From JABZIP01 sp052173355 (GTDB lineage Bacteria > Bacillota > Clostridia > Peptostreptococcales > Anaerovoracaceae): DNA of 18,520 nucleotides. The stretch covers positions 1-18,520 of the forward strand of contig JBQMYS010000029.1 of assembly GCA_052173355.1 (NCBI GenBank). The letters run 5' to 3'. A program made the translations under genes and the position numbers. Every line of letters starts with the position of its first letter. Position 1 is the first letter of the stretch. The notes below the pieces were generated by a model, which was not told the origin of the DNA, did not search any database, and worked only from the letters and a program-made list of their open reading frames with translations. Of the stretch, positions 1-6,984 are shown piece after piece.

Positions 1-939
1 ATCCTTTACAGTCGCATTTGTAAGCTTTATTAGGAAATAATCTTCGCCAACAGTTATATCTTTTTTATTAGCTAAAGCAACTTCGCCATTTATAATTTCA
101 GTCTTGATTTCACCGACTTTTTCTTTAACTATAAACTGTGCGGCATCATTCTTTTGAGTTTTTAAATTCTCTTTAGAACGCACCAAATATTTACCCGGTA
201 TATTTAACTCGATTTTTTCATTAGAAGTTTCTTTCGCAGTTCCTGCAACAAATATATCAATCGTATCTCCGTAAGCAGGTACATCATTCTCAATACGCGC
301 AACCAAACCCTCAGGAATATTTGTAAACCAATCGTTAATCGGAATATTCGCTAACAACTCGTTTGAGTTAAACCAATCATTTGCAAGAGTAACAGTTACT
401 TGTGTACCCACATTATTAACACCAACTATGGCTTTTACATCAACATTGCCTATAGTCGCTTTTGGAGCTTCCGCGTCAGTAAATTCATATGCCTTTACTT
501 TAAGGAATTTTTTAATCTCAACATTTGTATCATTGTCAGGGCTAGATGTTATATCTCCTTTTACAGTCAAGTCAAGTTTGTAATCTTTTAACACAGGATT
601 TGTTGCATCGTTTTTAAGTGTTACTATAACAGTTTTGCCTTCTGTATCTGAATCATCTTTTGCTACCTCATAACCCATTCCACTCGGTAAGCCTGTTATT
701 ACTACATTTCTGTCGTCAACCTGCGCATTATCCAATATGCCCGCAAATTTAATTTTAAAGACTTTTGTATCATCTCCAAGTTTCTTTGGACTTTTCATTT
801 TCACAACTTGCTTCGCCGGCAAAGTTAATTCAATATCAACCGGTCTTGGGTCAGCAGCATAACTTGCAGGCATCATTGCAAAGAATACCGCAAGAACTGT
901 TAGTAGCGAAAGTATTCGCTTCACAGCGTTTTTCTTCAT
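1..939 (-). CDS. Secreted surface protein, N-terminal part (runs off left edge)
   Basis: The frame is open from the ATG at 937-939 to base 1 (313 codons, no stop), so the gene continues outside the window. An AGAAGGAG ribosome site lies just upstream. Residues 1-28 form a signal peptide: a Lys/Arg start, the hydrophobic run LLTVLAVFFAM, and an A-S-Y-A cleavage region. The mature part is rich in Lys, Asp, Val and Thr and looks like successive beta-sandwich modules. One stretch (about residues 185-275) contains NDWF, then NDWFTNIPEGL, then a V-A-G-T-A segment and IELNIPG. That pattern resembles modules repeated in large surface proteins of anaerobes (recalled from family knowledge, not searched). 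No enzyme motif is visible. The anchoring end lies outside the window. A role as adhesin or cell-wall protein is inference only. Confidence 0.8.
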   Translation of the reverse strand, partial: MKKNAVKRILSLLTVLAVFFAMMPASYAADPRPVDIELTLPAKQVVKMKSPKKLGDDTKVFKIKFAGILDNAQVDDRNVVITGLPSGMGYEVAKDDSDTEGKTVIVTLKNDATNPVLKDYKLDLTVKGDITSSPDNDTNVEIKKFLKVKAYEFTDAEAPKATIGNVDVKAIVGVNNVGTQVTVTLANDWFNSNELLANIPINDWFTNIPEGLVARIENDVPAYGDTIDIFVAGTAKETSNEKIELNIPGKYLVRSKENLKTQKNDAAQFIVKEKVGEIKTEIINGEVALANKKDITVGEDYFLIKLTNATVKD

Positions 940-992
940 ATCATTTCTCCTTCTATTTTTGTGCGCCATATTCGGGCTTTTAGTTACTAACT

Positions 993-1020
993 AGGATAAC
1001 ACATAAGTCCGAATTGTCAA
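993..1020 (-). promoter_or_regulatory. Sigma-A-type promoter of the left surface-protein gene
   Basis: On the minus strand a perfect TTGACA (1015-1020) is followed after 16 bases by TATCCT (993-998), which matches 4 of 6 consensus bases. It lies 54 bases upstream of the ATG at 939. It indicates that the surface-protein gene is transcribed separately from the upstream gene ending at 1091. Confidence 0.65.
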
Positions 1021-1090
1021 CACATTAACCCTCAATTTTTTTTCGAAGTAATGAAAGTTTAATATTTTAATCGAAATTTCGTAAATAAAT

Positions 1091-2104
1091 TTATTTAAAA
1101 ATCGGCATTACAACTATGCTTATATACGCTGCATATTGATAACCTCCCGGAATTTCACCATCTAACTTATCGTACCCCAATAATATTCCTTTTCCTGTTA
1201 GAATATCATCACTTAATGAAATTCCGCCCATCCCATTATTCTCCATTATTGCTGTGCCGTCAACATACTTTAATTCAAACGGTCTGTCACTTACAAACTT
1301 GACTCCGTCCCAATATTTGTTCGGATTGGCATTGTCCGAATATAATATTCCATGCACCGCCACGCCATAATATCCGTTTGCACTGTTAAATCCATCTATG
1401 GCTATATCATTTTTAGTAACCCTAACCGGATTGGAAATAAGAAACTTTGCAGTAACGTTTTTCGCCGTCGCTTTTAATTTATTCGGATTATTATTGTGCA
1501 CATACAGTCTGATACGATATGTCTGTCCTTGCCTTACTTCAATTTCATTTGCTTTCCACACCCGTTTTTTCACATCTTTTTCTCTGATATTTTCACGTGC
1601 TGAAACAAAATTGAATTCATGCCCGATCGTACTGTTACTTATAGAATTTAAGACTATTTTATCATCCAATTTACCTTCATTTATTTCTTCAAGTGTATAT
1701 GACTTACGCCCTCCGTTGCTGTCGCCCCATCCTACAATCCACTCATTTAATTCAGTAATATCTTTGTACTTGTCTAAATTTAAATTTTCAGATTCGGATA
1801 ATTCTTTTTCCATAGATTTGAGATTATCATAATAATTTGTATTTACTATATTCATACCGCCTGTTATATTTAGAGATTGATTACTATCCTCTTGATTAAC
1901 ATAGATGTTCCCCTGACCCAAGATAATTCCTAAAACAGAAACTGCAATTCCTAATATCGATAATACTAAACCGATAATTTCTTTTATTTTCGCATCATCT
2001 TCAGTCTTTCTCACTAATCCCTTTATTGCAATAAAAGACACTAACAAGAATGCTGATAATATGAAATACCAAGCAATTTTTCCCAAATAAGCAAAACTTT
2101 CCAT
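1091..2104 (-). CDS. Membrane-anchored protein with extracytoplasmic beta-rich domain (hypothetical)
   Basis: This is a 337-residue protein with an ATG preceded by AAGGAG at 2115-2120. Two hydrophobic helices (about residues 8-28 and 42-63) flank a short basic loop (KGLVRKTEDDAKIK). By the positive-inside rule that loop is cytoplasmic and residues 64-337 are outside. After an Asn/Gln-rich linker and a short Glu/Leu-rich, possibly coiled segment, the domain has the marks GHEFNFVSARE, W..NEIEV..GQTYRIRLYVHNNNPN and ATAKNVTAKF. This resembles a recurring extracellular domain in bacterial surface proteins that I cannot name with confidence. No catalytic motif or sorting signal is seen. It is divergent from argR and appears to have its own promoter. 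Its function is unknown. Confidence 0.85.
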   Translation of the reverse strand: MESFAYLGKIAWYFILSAFLLVSFIAIKGLVRKTEDDAKIKEIIGLVLSILGIAVSVLGIILGQGNIYVNQEDSNQSLNITGGMNIVNTNYYDNLKSMEKELSESENLNLDKYKDITELNEWIVGWGDSNGGRKSYTLEEINEGKLDDKIVLNSISNSTIGHEFNFVSARENIREKDVKKRVWKANEIEVRQGQTYRIRLYVHNNNPNKLKATAKNVTAKFLISNPVRVTKNDIAIDGFNSANGYYGVAVHGILYSDNANPNKYWDGVKFVSDRPFELKYVDGTAIMENNGMGGISLSDDILTGKGILLGYDKLDGEIPGGYQYAAYISIVVMPIFK

Positions 2105-2160
2105 TAAACTTAAGCTCCTTTTTCTATTCCCAGTCCAATTTGAATCCGCTTTTCATTCTT

Positions 2161-2189
2161 ATTTTATCAGTTAGCTTTGCCACGAGCAA
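2161..2189 (-). promoter_or_regulatory. Possible promoter of the membrane-anchored protein gene
   Basis: On the minus strand TTGCTC (2184-2189) is followed after 17 bases by TAAAAT (2161-2166; 5 of 6 consensus). This sits 57 bases upstream of the ATG at 2104. The -35 is weak. A second pairing further upstream (TTGCAA near 2224 with TATATT at 18-base spacing) cannot be excluded. Confidence 0.3.
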
Positions 2190-2222
2190 GTTTTTTATAA
2201 ATATAATAAATATTAACCATGT

Positions 2223-2240
2223 ATTGCAAAAATATTCATA
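2223..2240 (+). promoter_or_regulatory. Candidate ARG box (ArgR operator) in front of argR
   Basis: The 18 bases ATTGCAAAAATATTCATA match 16 positions of the degenerate ARG-box pattern WNTGAATWWWWATTCANW. The site covers the -35 of the argR promoter, as expected for autorepression. A second, weaker TTGCATAAAT half-site begins at 2266, 42 bases (about four helical turns) downstream. AT-rich sequence makes chance matches easier, so confidence is moderate. Confidence 0.4.
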
Positions 2241-2251
2241 TATGCTAAAAT
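2224..2251 (+). promoter_or_regulatory. Extended -10 promoter of argR-recN
   Basis: TTGCAA (2224-2229) and TAAAAT (2246-2251) are 16 bases apart. The -10 is preceded by TGC, giving an extended -10 motif. Its position, about 57 bases before the argR ATG, fits a normal 5' leader. The leader also holds a weak AT-only dyad (2274-2281 with 2288-2295) just before the ribosome site. Confidence 0.5.
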
Positions 2252-2308
2252 ATATACAAATAATCTTGCATAAATTTATTTACTATTAAATAAATAAGGA
2301 GGATATGT

Positions 2309-2758
2309 ATGCGCTACTCAAGACAAAACAAAATTTTGGAGCTCGTTAATACCATGGATATAGGTACACAGGAAAAACTCGCTTCATTGCTTCGCGATAG
2401 CGGATTTTTAGTAACGCAAGCCACCATTTCCAGAGATATAAAAGACTTGCAGCTAATAAAAGTCCTATCGGGCGACGGCAAATACAAATACATAGTTGGA
2501 AATAGTGAAAAAATCCCTCTATCCGCACGCCTGTCCCGAATATTTAAAGAAACGATTAAATCCGTCACTCCTACTCAGGGGATAGTGATACTTAAAACTT
2601 TGCCGGGATGCGCAAAAGCCGCAGGTGAAGCAATCGACTCCTTGAATTTTTCGTATATAGTAGGTTCTATAGCAGGTGACAACACCATAGCGGTTTTTGT
2701 GGACGAGCAGGATCATCTGGACTATGTTGTTGACATATTCAATAAAATGATGTCTTGA
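2309..2758 (+). CDS. argR: Arginine repressor ArgR/AhrC
   Basis: The 149-residue length is normal for the family. ArgR is a hexameric DNA-binding regulator that uses L-arginine as corepressor, repressing arginine biosynthesis and in Bacillus (AhrC) activating catabolism. The N-terminal winged helix includes RQNKILELV and the recognition segment QATISRDI (about residues 37-44). The C-terminal oligomerisation and arginine-binding domain contains GSIAGDNTIAVFV, with the conserved G-D-[ND]-T arginine site. The ATG at 2309 has a full AAGGAGG site (2296-2302). The gene ends 12 bases before recN, the classic Firmicute argR-recN pair. The upstream ARG-box-like site suggests autoregulation. Confidence 0.95.
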   Translation: MRYSRQNKILELVNTMDIGTQEKLASLLRDSGFLVTQATISRDIKDLQLIKVLSGDGKYKYIVGNSEKIPLSARLSRIFKETIKSVTPTQGIVILKTLPGCAKAAGEAIDSLNFSYIVGSIAGDNTIAVFVDEQDHLDYVVDIFNKMMS

Positions 2759-2770
2759 TATGGAGGATTC

Positions 2771-4438
2771 ATGCTTTCACAAATTCATATAAAAAATTTT
2801 GCTATAATAAAGGACATGAATGTCGCTTTTGATGGCGGACTCACAATGATTACAGGCGAAACCGGCTCCGGTAAATCCATAATAATAGAAGCAGTCAGTC
2901 TGGTTTTAGGTAGCCGCGCTGATAGCACTTTCGTGCGCACCGGTGCCGAAAGTGCTTTGGTTGAAGCTCTATTTGATGATTGTCCTGCCTATATATTTGA
3001 GCAAATCGGCGAAGACCCGCTTGAATGCGAGCATCAACTCGTAATCCAGCGCGAGCTTACCGCCGGTGGCAAGAGCAGTTGCAAAATCAACGGTAAGATG
3101 GTTTCCCTTGCGACTTTGCGCACTGTATCGTCGCACATTGCCGACATACATGGTCAGTACGATCACCAATCACTTCTGAGTGACAACCTGCATATAGAAT
3201 TTTTGGATCTTTACGGTGGCGAACAGATTAAAACTTTAAAAGAAAATTTAAAAACAGATTTTGAAGAATACAAAAAAGCAAAATCGGAATACGAAAAACT
3301 CATTGCAGACGAAGATACCGCGCGCGCGACACTTGAACTTAGAACATTCGAACTCGAGGAGCTGAAAAAAGCAAACTTGCAATATGGCGAGGACGAAGAA
3401 CTTTACGAGCAAATAACTATATTGCAAAATTCTGAAAAAATTTTCGAAAACTTTGCACAAAGCTATGCGCTTTTATACGAAAATTCCGGTTCTGTAATAG
3501 AAAAACTTGCTCAAATCAAGGATTTACTTGCTGAAAATGCACAGTTCAACGAAAAATTCGATTCATATGCCAAAGCAAGCGAAGAAGCATATTACAGACT
3601 CGAAGATTTGGCAGGCGACATTCGCAATTCACGTGACAAAATTGACTTTTCCGAAAGCGATTTAGAAGATTTGATAATTCGGGAAACCGAACTCAAAATG
3701 CTGATGCGCAAATACAGGAAAACTCTGCCCGATTTAATTCGATACCGAGATTGGCTTACAAGTCAACTGGCAGAAAATATAGATTTCGATTCGCAAAAAG
3801 GAAATTTACTAAAAAAATATGAATTGCTGAAGCAAACTGTCATGTCGAATGCAAGCGAGCTTTCCGCTCGTAGAAAAAAAATCGCGAGCTCGCTTGCCGC
3901 CGATATTTCTGAAAAGCTCGCAGAGCTTTCTTTTTCAAATGCAAAATTTTCTATAGCTTTTGATACAAGCGAAGAAAATTTATCCGACTGCGGCATAGAC
4001 AAAGTTCAATTTTTGTTTTCAGCCAATCGCGGTATGCCGGAAAAGCCTCTGGCGAAAATTGCTTCCGGTGGTGAAATGAGCAGAATCATGCTGGCTTTAA
4101 AAAGTGCACTTGCAGATTTTGATGATATACCGACCATGATATTTGACGAAATCGACACAGGTATCAGCGGTATAGCTGCAAGCGTTGTCGGTTCAAAATT
4201 AAGACAATTAGCAAAATCACACCAGATTATTTGCATAACGCACTTACCTCAAATTGCCGCTACAGGCGATTCTCACTTCGAAATCCGCAAATCTGCAGAC
4301 GAGTCTTCGACTGAAGTCACTTTAACCAAGCTTTCAGACGAAGCACGCGTACACGAAATTGCAAGGCTTTTGGGTGGTACAAATATTACGGAATCTACGC
4401 TCAAAAGCGCAGCTGAACTTATTTCAGTTTCCCGCTGA
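2771..4438 (+). CDS. recN: DNA repair protein RecN
   Basis: The 555-residue length is usual for RecN, an SMC-like ATPase acting early in double-strand-break repair and homologous recombination on the nucleoid. The N-terminal half-nucleotide-binding domain has Walker A GETGSGKS (residues 29-36) and the RecN/SMC mark DIHGQYDHQSLL. The middle (about 160-380) is Glu/Lys/Leu-rich coiled coil, shorter than in SMC proteins. The C-terminal half has the ABC signature ASGGEMSRIMLALK and Walker B MIFDEIDTGISG, followed by ITHLPQIAA. The ATG follows GGAGG and lies 12 bases after argR, so the two are probably co-transcribed. The 3' end overlaps the convergent aroK gene by 20 bases. Confidence 0.96.
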   Translation: MLSQIHIKNFAIIKDMNVAFDGGLTMITGETGSGKSIIIEAVSLVLGSRADSTFVRTGAESALVEALFDDCPAYIFEQIGEDPLECEHQLVIQRELTAGGKSSCKINGKMVSLATLRTVSSHIADIHGQYDHQSLLSDNLHIEFLDLYGGEQIKTLKENLKTDFEEYKKAKSEYEKLIADEDTARATLELRTFELEELKKANLQYGEDEELYEQITILQNSEKIFENFAQSYALLYENSGSVIEKLAQIKDLLAENAQFNEKFDSYAKASEEAYYRLEDLAGDIRNSRDKIDFSESDLEDLIIRETELKMLMRKYRKTLPDLIRYRDWLTSQLAENIDFDSQKGNLLKKYELLKQTVMSNASELSARRKKIASSLAADISEKLAELSFSNAKFSIAFDTSEENLSDCGIDKVQFLFSANRGMPEKPLAKIASGGEMSRIMLALKSALADFDDIPTMIFDEIDTGISGIAASVVGSKLRQLAKSHQIICITHLPQIAATGDSHFEIRKSADESSTEVTLTKLSDEARVHEIARLLGGTNITESTLKSAAELISVSR

Positions 4439-4931
4439 CCTCCAATGCTTTAGCGAGGGCAATGACGCTTTCATCAGCAGTCATACCCTCGCTTTTTAAT
4501 GTTATATCTGCATATTTTTCATATAGCGGCACTCTGCTGTCATACAAGTCTTTAATTGTTTCACCTTTGGCTAAAGTAATCCCTCTGGTACTTATATTAT
4601 CAAGCCTGCTTTCAATTTCTTCAAATTCCACATCTATATATATTACTATTCCGTTTTGTTTAAAATGCTGTATAGCTTTTTCATAATATACCGCACTTCC
4701 GCCTGTTGCAATCACCGTATTTTCCACGTCCATTTTAAGCAGGACTTTTTCTTCAAGCCTGCGGAAGTAATCATTGCCTTTTTCATCTATTATATTTTGC
4801 AACAAACTACCTTCTGTTTCCTGTATCAAAATATCAGTATCAACAAAATGCATCCCGAGCATCTTTGCCAGTATTACACCAAGAGTACTCTTACCTGCAC
4901 CCGGCATTCCTATAAGTATAACATTTCGCAT
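4419..4931 (-). CDS. aroK: Shikimate kinase AroK
   Basis: This 170-residue protein matches shikimate kinase, which phosphorylates the 3-hydroxyl of shikimate with ATP in the chorismate (aromatic amino acid) pathway in the cytosol. Visible motifs are Walker A GMPGAGKST (residues 8-16), the shikimate-binding D-T-D (31-33), FRRLE with the binding Arg (57-58), the glycine pair in ATGGSAV (76-80), and a lid/adenine Arg in DSRVPLYEKYAD (R133). The ATG has a strong AGGGAGG site (4937-4943). No other shikimate gene is near. A terminator hairpin lies directly upstream, leaving little room for a private promoter, so expression may depend on read-through from ispH-rpsA. Confidence 0.93.
   Translation of the reverse strand: MRNVILIGMPGAGKSTLGVILAKMLGMHFVDTDILIQETEGSLLQNIIDEKGNDYFRRLEEKVLLKMDVENTVIATGGSAVYYEKAIQHFKQNGIVIYIDVEFEEIESRLDNISTRGITLAKGETIKDLYDSRVPLYEKYADITLKSEGMTADESVIALAKALEVSGKLK
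4452..4497 (+). terminator. Rho-independent terminator of recN, inside aroK coding sequence
   Basis: An 8-bp GC-rich stem, AGCGAGGG (4452-4459) with CCCTCGCT (4486-4493), encloses a second 5-bp stem, ATGAC with GTCAT. It ends in a T run (4493-4497). It starts 13 bases after the recN stop. There is no comparable T run on the minus strand, so it should act only on plus-strand transcripts. It lies wholly within the 3' coding end of aroK. Confidence 0.7.
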
Positions 4932-4943
4932 TTTATCCTCCCT

Positions 4944-4974
4944 AAAAAAATAGCAGGGTCAAGCCCTACTATTT
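4944..4974 (-). terminator. Rho-independent terminator after ispH-rpsA
   Basis: On the minus strand AAATAGTAGGG (4964-4974) pairs with CCCTGCTATTT (4948-4958). This is 11 pairs with one G-U, around a 5-base loop, followed by seven Ts (4944-4950). It starts 12 bases after the ispH-rpsA stop codon. The AGGGAGG ribosome site of aroK begins one base after the T run. Confidence 0.85.
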
Positions 4975-4986
4975 TGTTATTTTTAA

Positions 4987-6984
4987 TTACTCGGCATCTG
5001 CCGTAGGTTCATCTGCGACTTCTTCCGATTTTTCCACATCTTCATCCGCAGCTTTAGCTTCTTTTGGCAATGTCGCCTTAATGCTTAGACTGATTCTTCT
5101 TCTTTCGTGATCAATCGCAAGTATTTCAGCTTCAATTTCCTTGTCCTGCGCAAGTACATCCGCTACATTTTCTATCCTGCTGTTTGAAATCTCGGATATG
5201 TGAACCAGCCCGTCAAGACCCGGCTCAAGTTCTACAAATGCTCCATACTCTTTGATTTGAACAACCTTCCCGCTGATTCGCTGACCTATTTCGTATCTTT
5301 CTTCGATATTCGACCAAGGTTCAGGCTTAGTTTGCTTGTAACCAAGAGAAATTTTTTCATTCTCTCTGTTCATAGCTAAAATCTTAACCGGAATTTTTTC
5401 ACCGATAGTAAGCATCTGTTGCGGATGTTTCAACTTACCCCAAGAGATTTCGGATATGTGAAGCAGTCCGTCCACTCCACCTATATCTACAAACGCACCG
5501 TAGTCCGTAAACCTCATAACAGTGCCTTCAACTATATCTCCAACACTCAGAGTTCCCCAAATTTCGTCAAGAGCTTTTTGTCTTATCTCATTTAGGTAAA
5601 GTCTATGTGAAAATACCACTCTGCCTCTTTTTGCATCAATTTTTACAACCTTTACTCTCAAGGTTTTTCCTATGAAATCCTCGCCTTTGTCTACATATCT
5701 GTCGGACAATCCCGCGTAAGGAATCAAACCGGTAATTTCCTTGTAGCTTGCTAGGACTCCGCCTTTTACTTCCTTCAGCACCTTGACATCAACTGCTGTT
5801 TTTTCTTCACTTGCAACTTTCAGTTCTTCCCAGTACTTGTCTGCCTCGATTTTTTTTCTTGAAAGTAAAATGTTACCATCTCCGTCGTCATGTTTAATTA
5901 CCCTAGCTTCAATCATGTCGCCGACTTTGAACAGTTCTCTTAAATCACCGTTCTCCCCTATAGACATCTCATCCTTTGGAATGATTGCATCCTTTTTGCA
6001 GTTGATATTCACTATTATCTCTTTTTCTCTTACCTCGATAATAACGCCCTCAACATTTTCTCCGCTCTTTGGCAATTTGCTTGCCCTTTCAATGTCTGCC
6101 ATAAATTCATCCATTGGATTTGTCTGTTTGTTTTCAGTGATAATTTCACTCATGTTAGCAATAACCTCCTCAATTAAGTGTTCAGGTGTAGACGCACCTG
6201 CCACAACTCCTATTGTATTATAAAATTGGATTTCTTGCAACGGTAAATTTTGCTTATTTTCGATAAAATATACTTTTTGACAATATTTTTTTGCAATTTC
6301 GTACAATTTTTGAGTATTTGAACTGTTTTTTCCCCCTACTACCACAACAGCATCAACTTTTTTTGCAAGTTCCGCAGCGACAATCTGCCTTTCTTCTGTT
6401 ACATAACAAATCGTATTTTGAATTTCCGATGTTTTGCTGATTTTTTCAAGTTCTTTTTTTATTTCATCAAATACATCCTGCTTCAAAGTAGTCTGCGCAA
6501 CTAAAAAAATGTTTTTCCCTTGCAAATTGAATTGTGCAAGCTCGCCGGCATTTGAAATTATTATCGCGCTGTTTTCGCACCATCCGCTTATACCTTCAAC
6601 CTCGGGATGAGCCTTGTTTCCTGCTATTATTACCTGCTTTCCGCTCAAATATGCCTCATTTACCAATTTATGTATCTTGCTTACATAAGGACAGGTTGCA
6701 TCCACTATTTTCAGACCTTGCTTGCCTGCTTTTTCATATGTGGCTTTCCCCGCTCCATGTGAACGCACTATCATGATGCCGCCCTTTTGCATATCCTCAA
6801 CCGAATTTTTAAGAAAAATGCCTTCTTTGGTAAGTTTTTGCGTGACCGCTTCGTTATGTATCAGTTCCCCCAGGCTATATACTTTCGTTGCTTTGTTGTT
6901 TCGTGCAGTTTCATAAGCAAGTTCCACCGCTCGTTTTACCCCGAAACAAAATCCCAAGTGCTTTGCCCTAATTATCTTTTTCAT
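4987..6984 (-). CDS. ispH-rpsA: IspH (HMBPP reductase) fused to ribosomal protein S1
   Basis: This is a 665-residue two-part protein. Residues 1 to about 285 are IspH, the 4Fe-4S enzyme that reduces HMBPP to IPP and DMAPP in the MEP isoprenoid pathway. Cluster cysteines are C13 (GFCFGV), C98 (DATCPYV) and C193 (NTICYVTEERQ); HPEVEG holds the catalytic Glu. Residues about 305-640 form four S1 RNA-binding domains. Repeats three and four are the most typical (DYGAFVDIGGVDGLLHISEIS and EYGAFVELEPGLDGLVHISEIS). An acidic Glu/Ala/Asp tail follows. This fusion is known in Clostridia. The start at 6984 overlaps the end of rarA by 17 bases, so translation is probably coupled. A strong internal ribosome site precedes M278 (see the separate entry). 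Confidence 0.95.
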   Translation of the reverse strand: MKKIIRAKHLGFCFGVKRAVELAYETARNNKATKVYSLGELIHNEAVTQKLTKEGIFLKNSVEDMQKGGIMIVRSHGAGKATYEKAGKQGLKIVDATCPYVSKIHKLVNEAYLSGKQVIIAGNKAHPEVEGISGWCENSAIIISNAGELAQFNLQGKNIFLVAQTTLKQDVFDEIKKELEKISKTSEIQNTICYVTEERQIVAAELAKKVDAVVVVGGKNSSNTQKLYEIAKKYCQKVYFIENKQNLPLQEIQFYNTIGVVAGASTPEHLIEEVIANMSEIITENKQTNPMDEFMADIERASKLPKSGENVEGVIIEVREKEIIVNINCKKDAIIPKDEMSIGENGDLRELFKVGDMIEARVIKHDDGDGNILLSRKKIEADKYWEELKVASEEKTAVDVKVLKEVKGGVLASYKEITGLIPYAGLSDRYVDKGEDFIGKTLRVKVVKIDAKRGRVVFSHRLYLNEIRQKALDEIWGTLSVGDIVEGTVMRFTDYGAFVDIGGVDGLLHISEISWGKLKHPQQMLTIGEKIPVKILAMNRENEKISLGYKQTKPEPWSNIEERYEIGQRISGKVVQIKEYGAFVELEPGLDGLVHISEISNSRIENVADVLAQDKEIEAEILAIDHERRRISLSIKATLPKEAKAADEDVEKSEEVADEPTADAE
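6151..6170 (-). promoter_or_regulatory. Internal ribosome site and ATG that could yield free S1
   Basis: Inside the fusion gene, codons for Glu-Glu-Val create a perfect AGGAGG (6165-6170). It lies 11 bases before the in-frame ATG at 6151-6153 (M278, in the IspH-S1 linker). Initiation there would give a 388-residue, four-domain S1 protein, close in size to stand-alone Firmicute S1. The spacing is slightly long. Use of this site is inferred, not shown. Confidence 0.4.

Noticed and set aside
4944..4980. The ispH-rpsA terminator acting in both directions
   Set aside because: The plus-strand side has only a broken T run, and recN already has a closer, better terminator at 4452-4497. It may leak both ways, but this is not supported.
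5783..6223. 146-residue plus-strand ORF opposite ispH-rpsA
   Set aside because: It is antisense to clear S1 and IspH coding sequence, Ser/Phe/Leu-rich as expected for a shadow frame, with no ribosome site or domain. The same applies to 1398-1832, 7289-7723 and 11993-12481.
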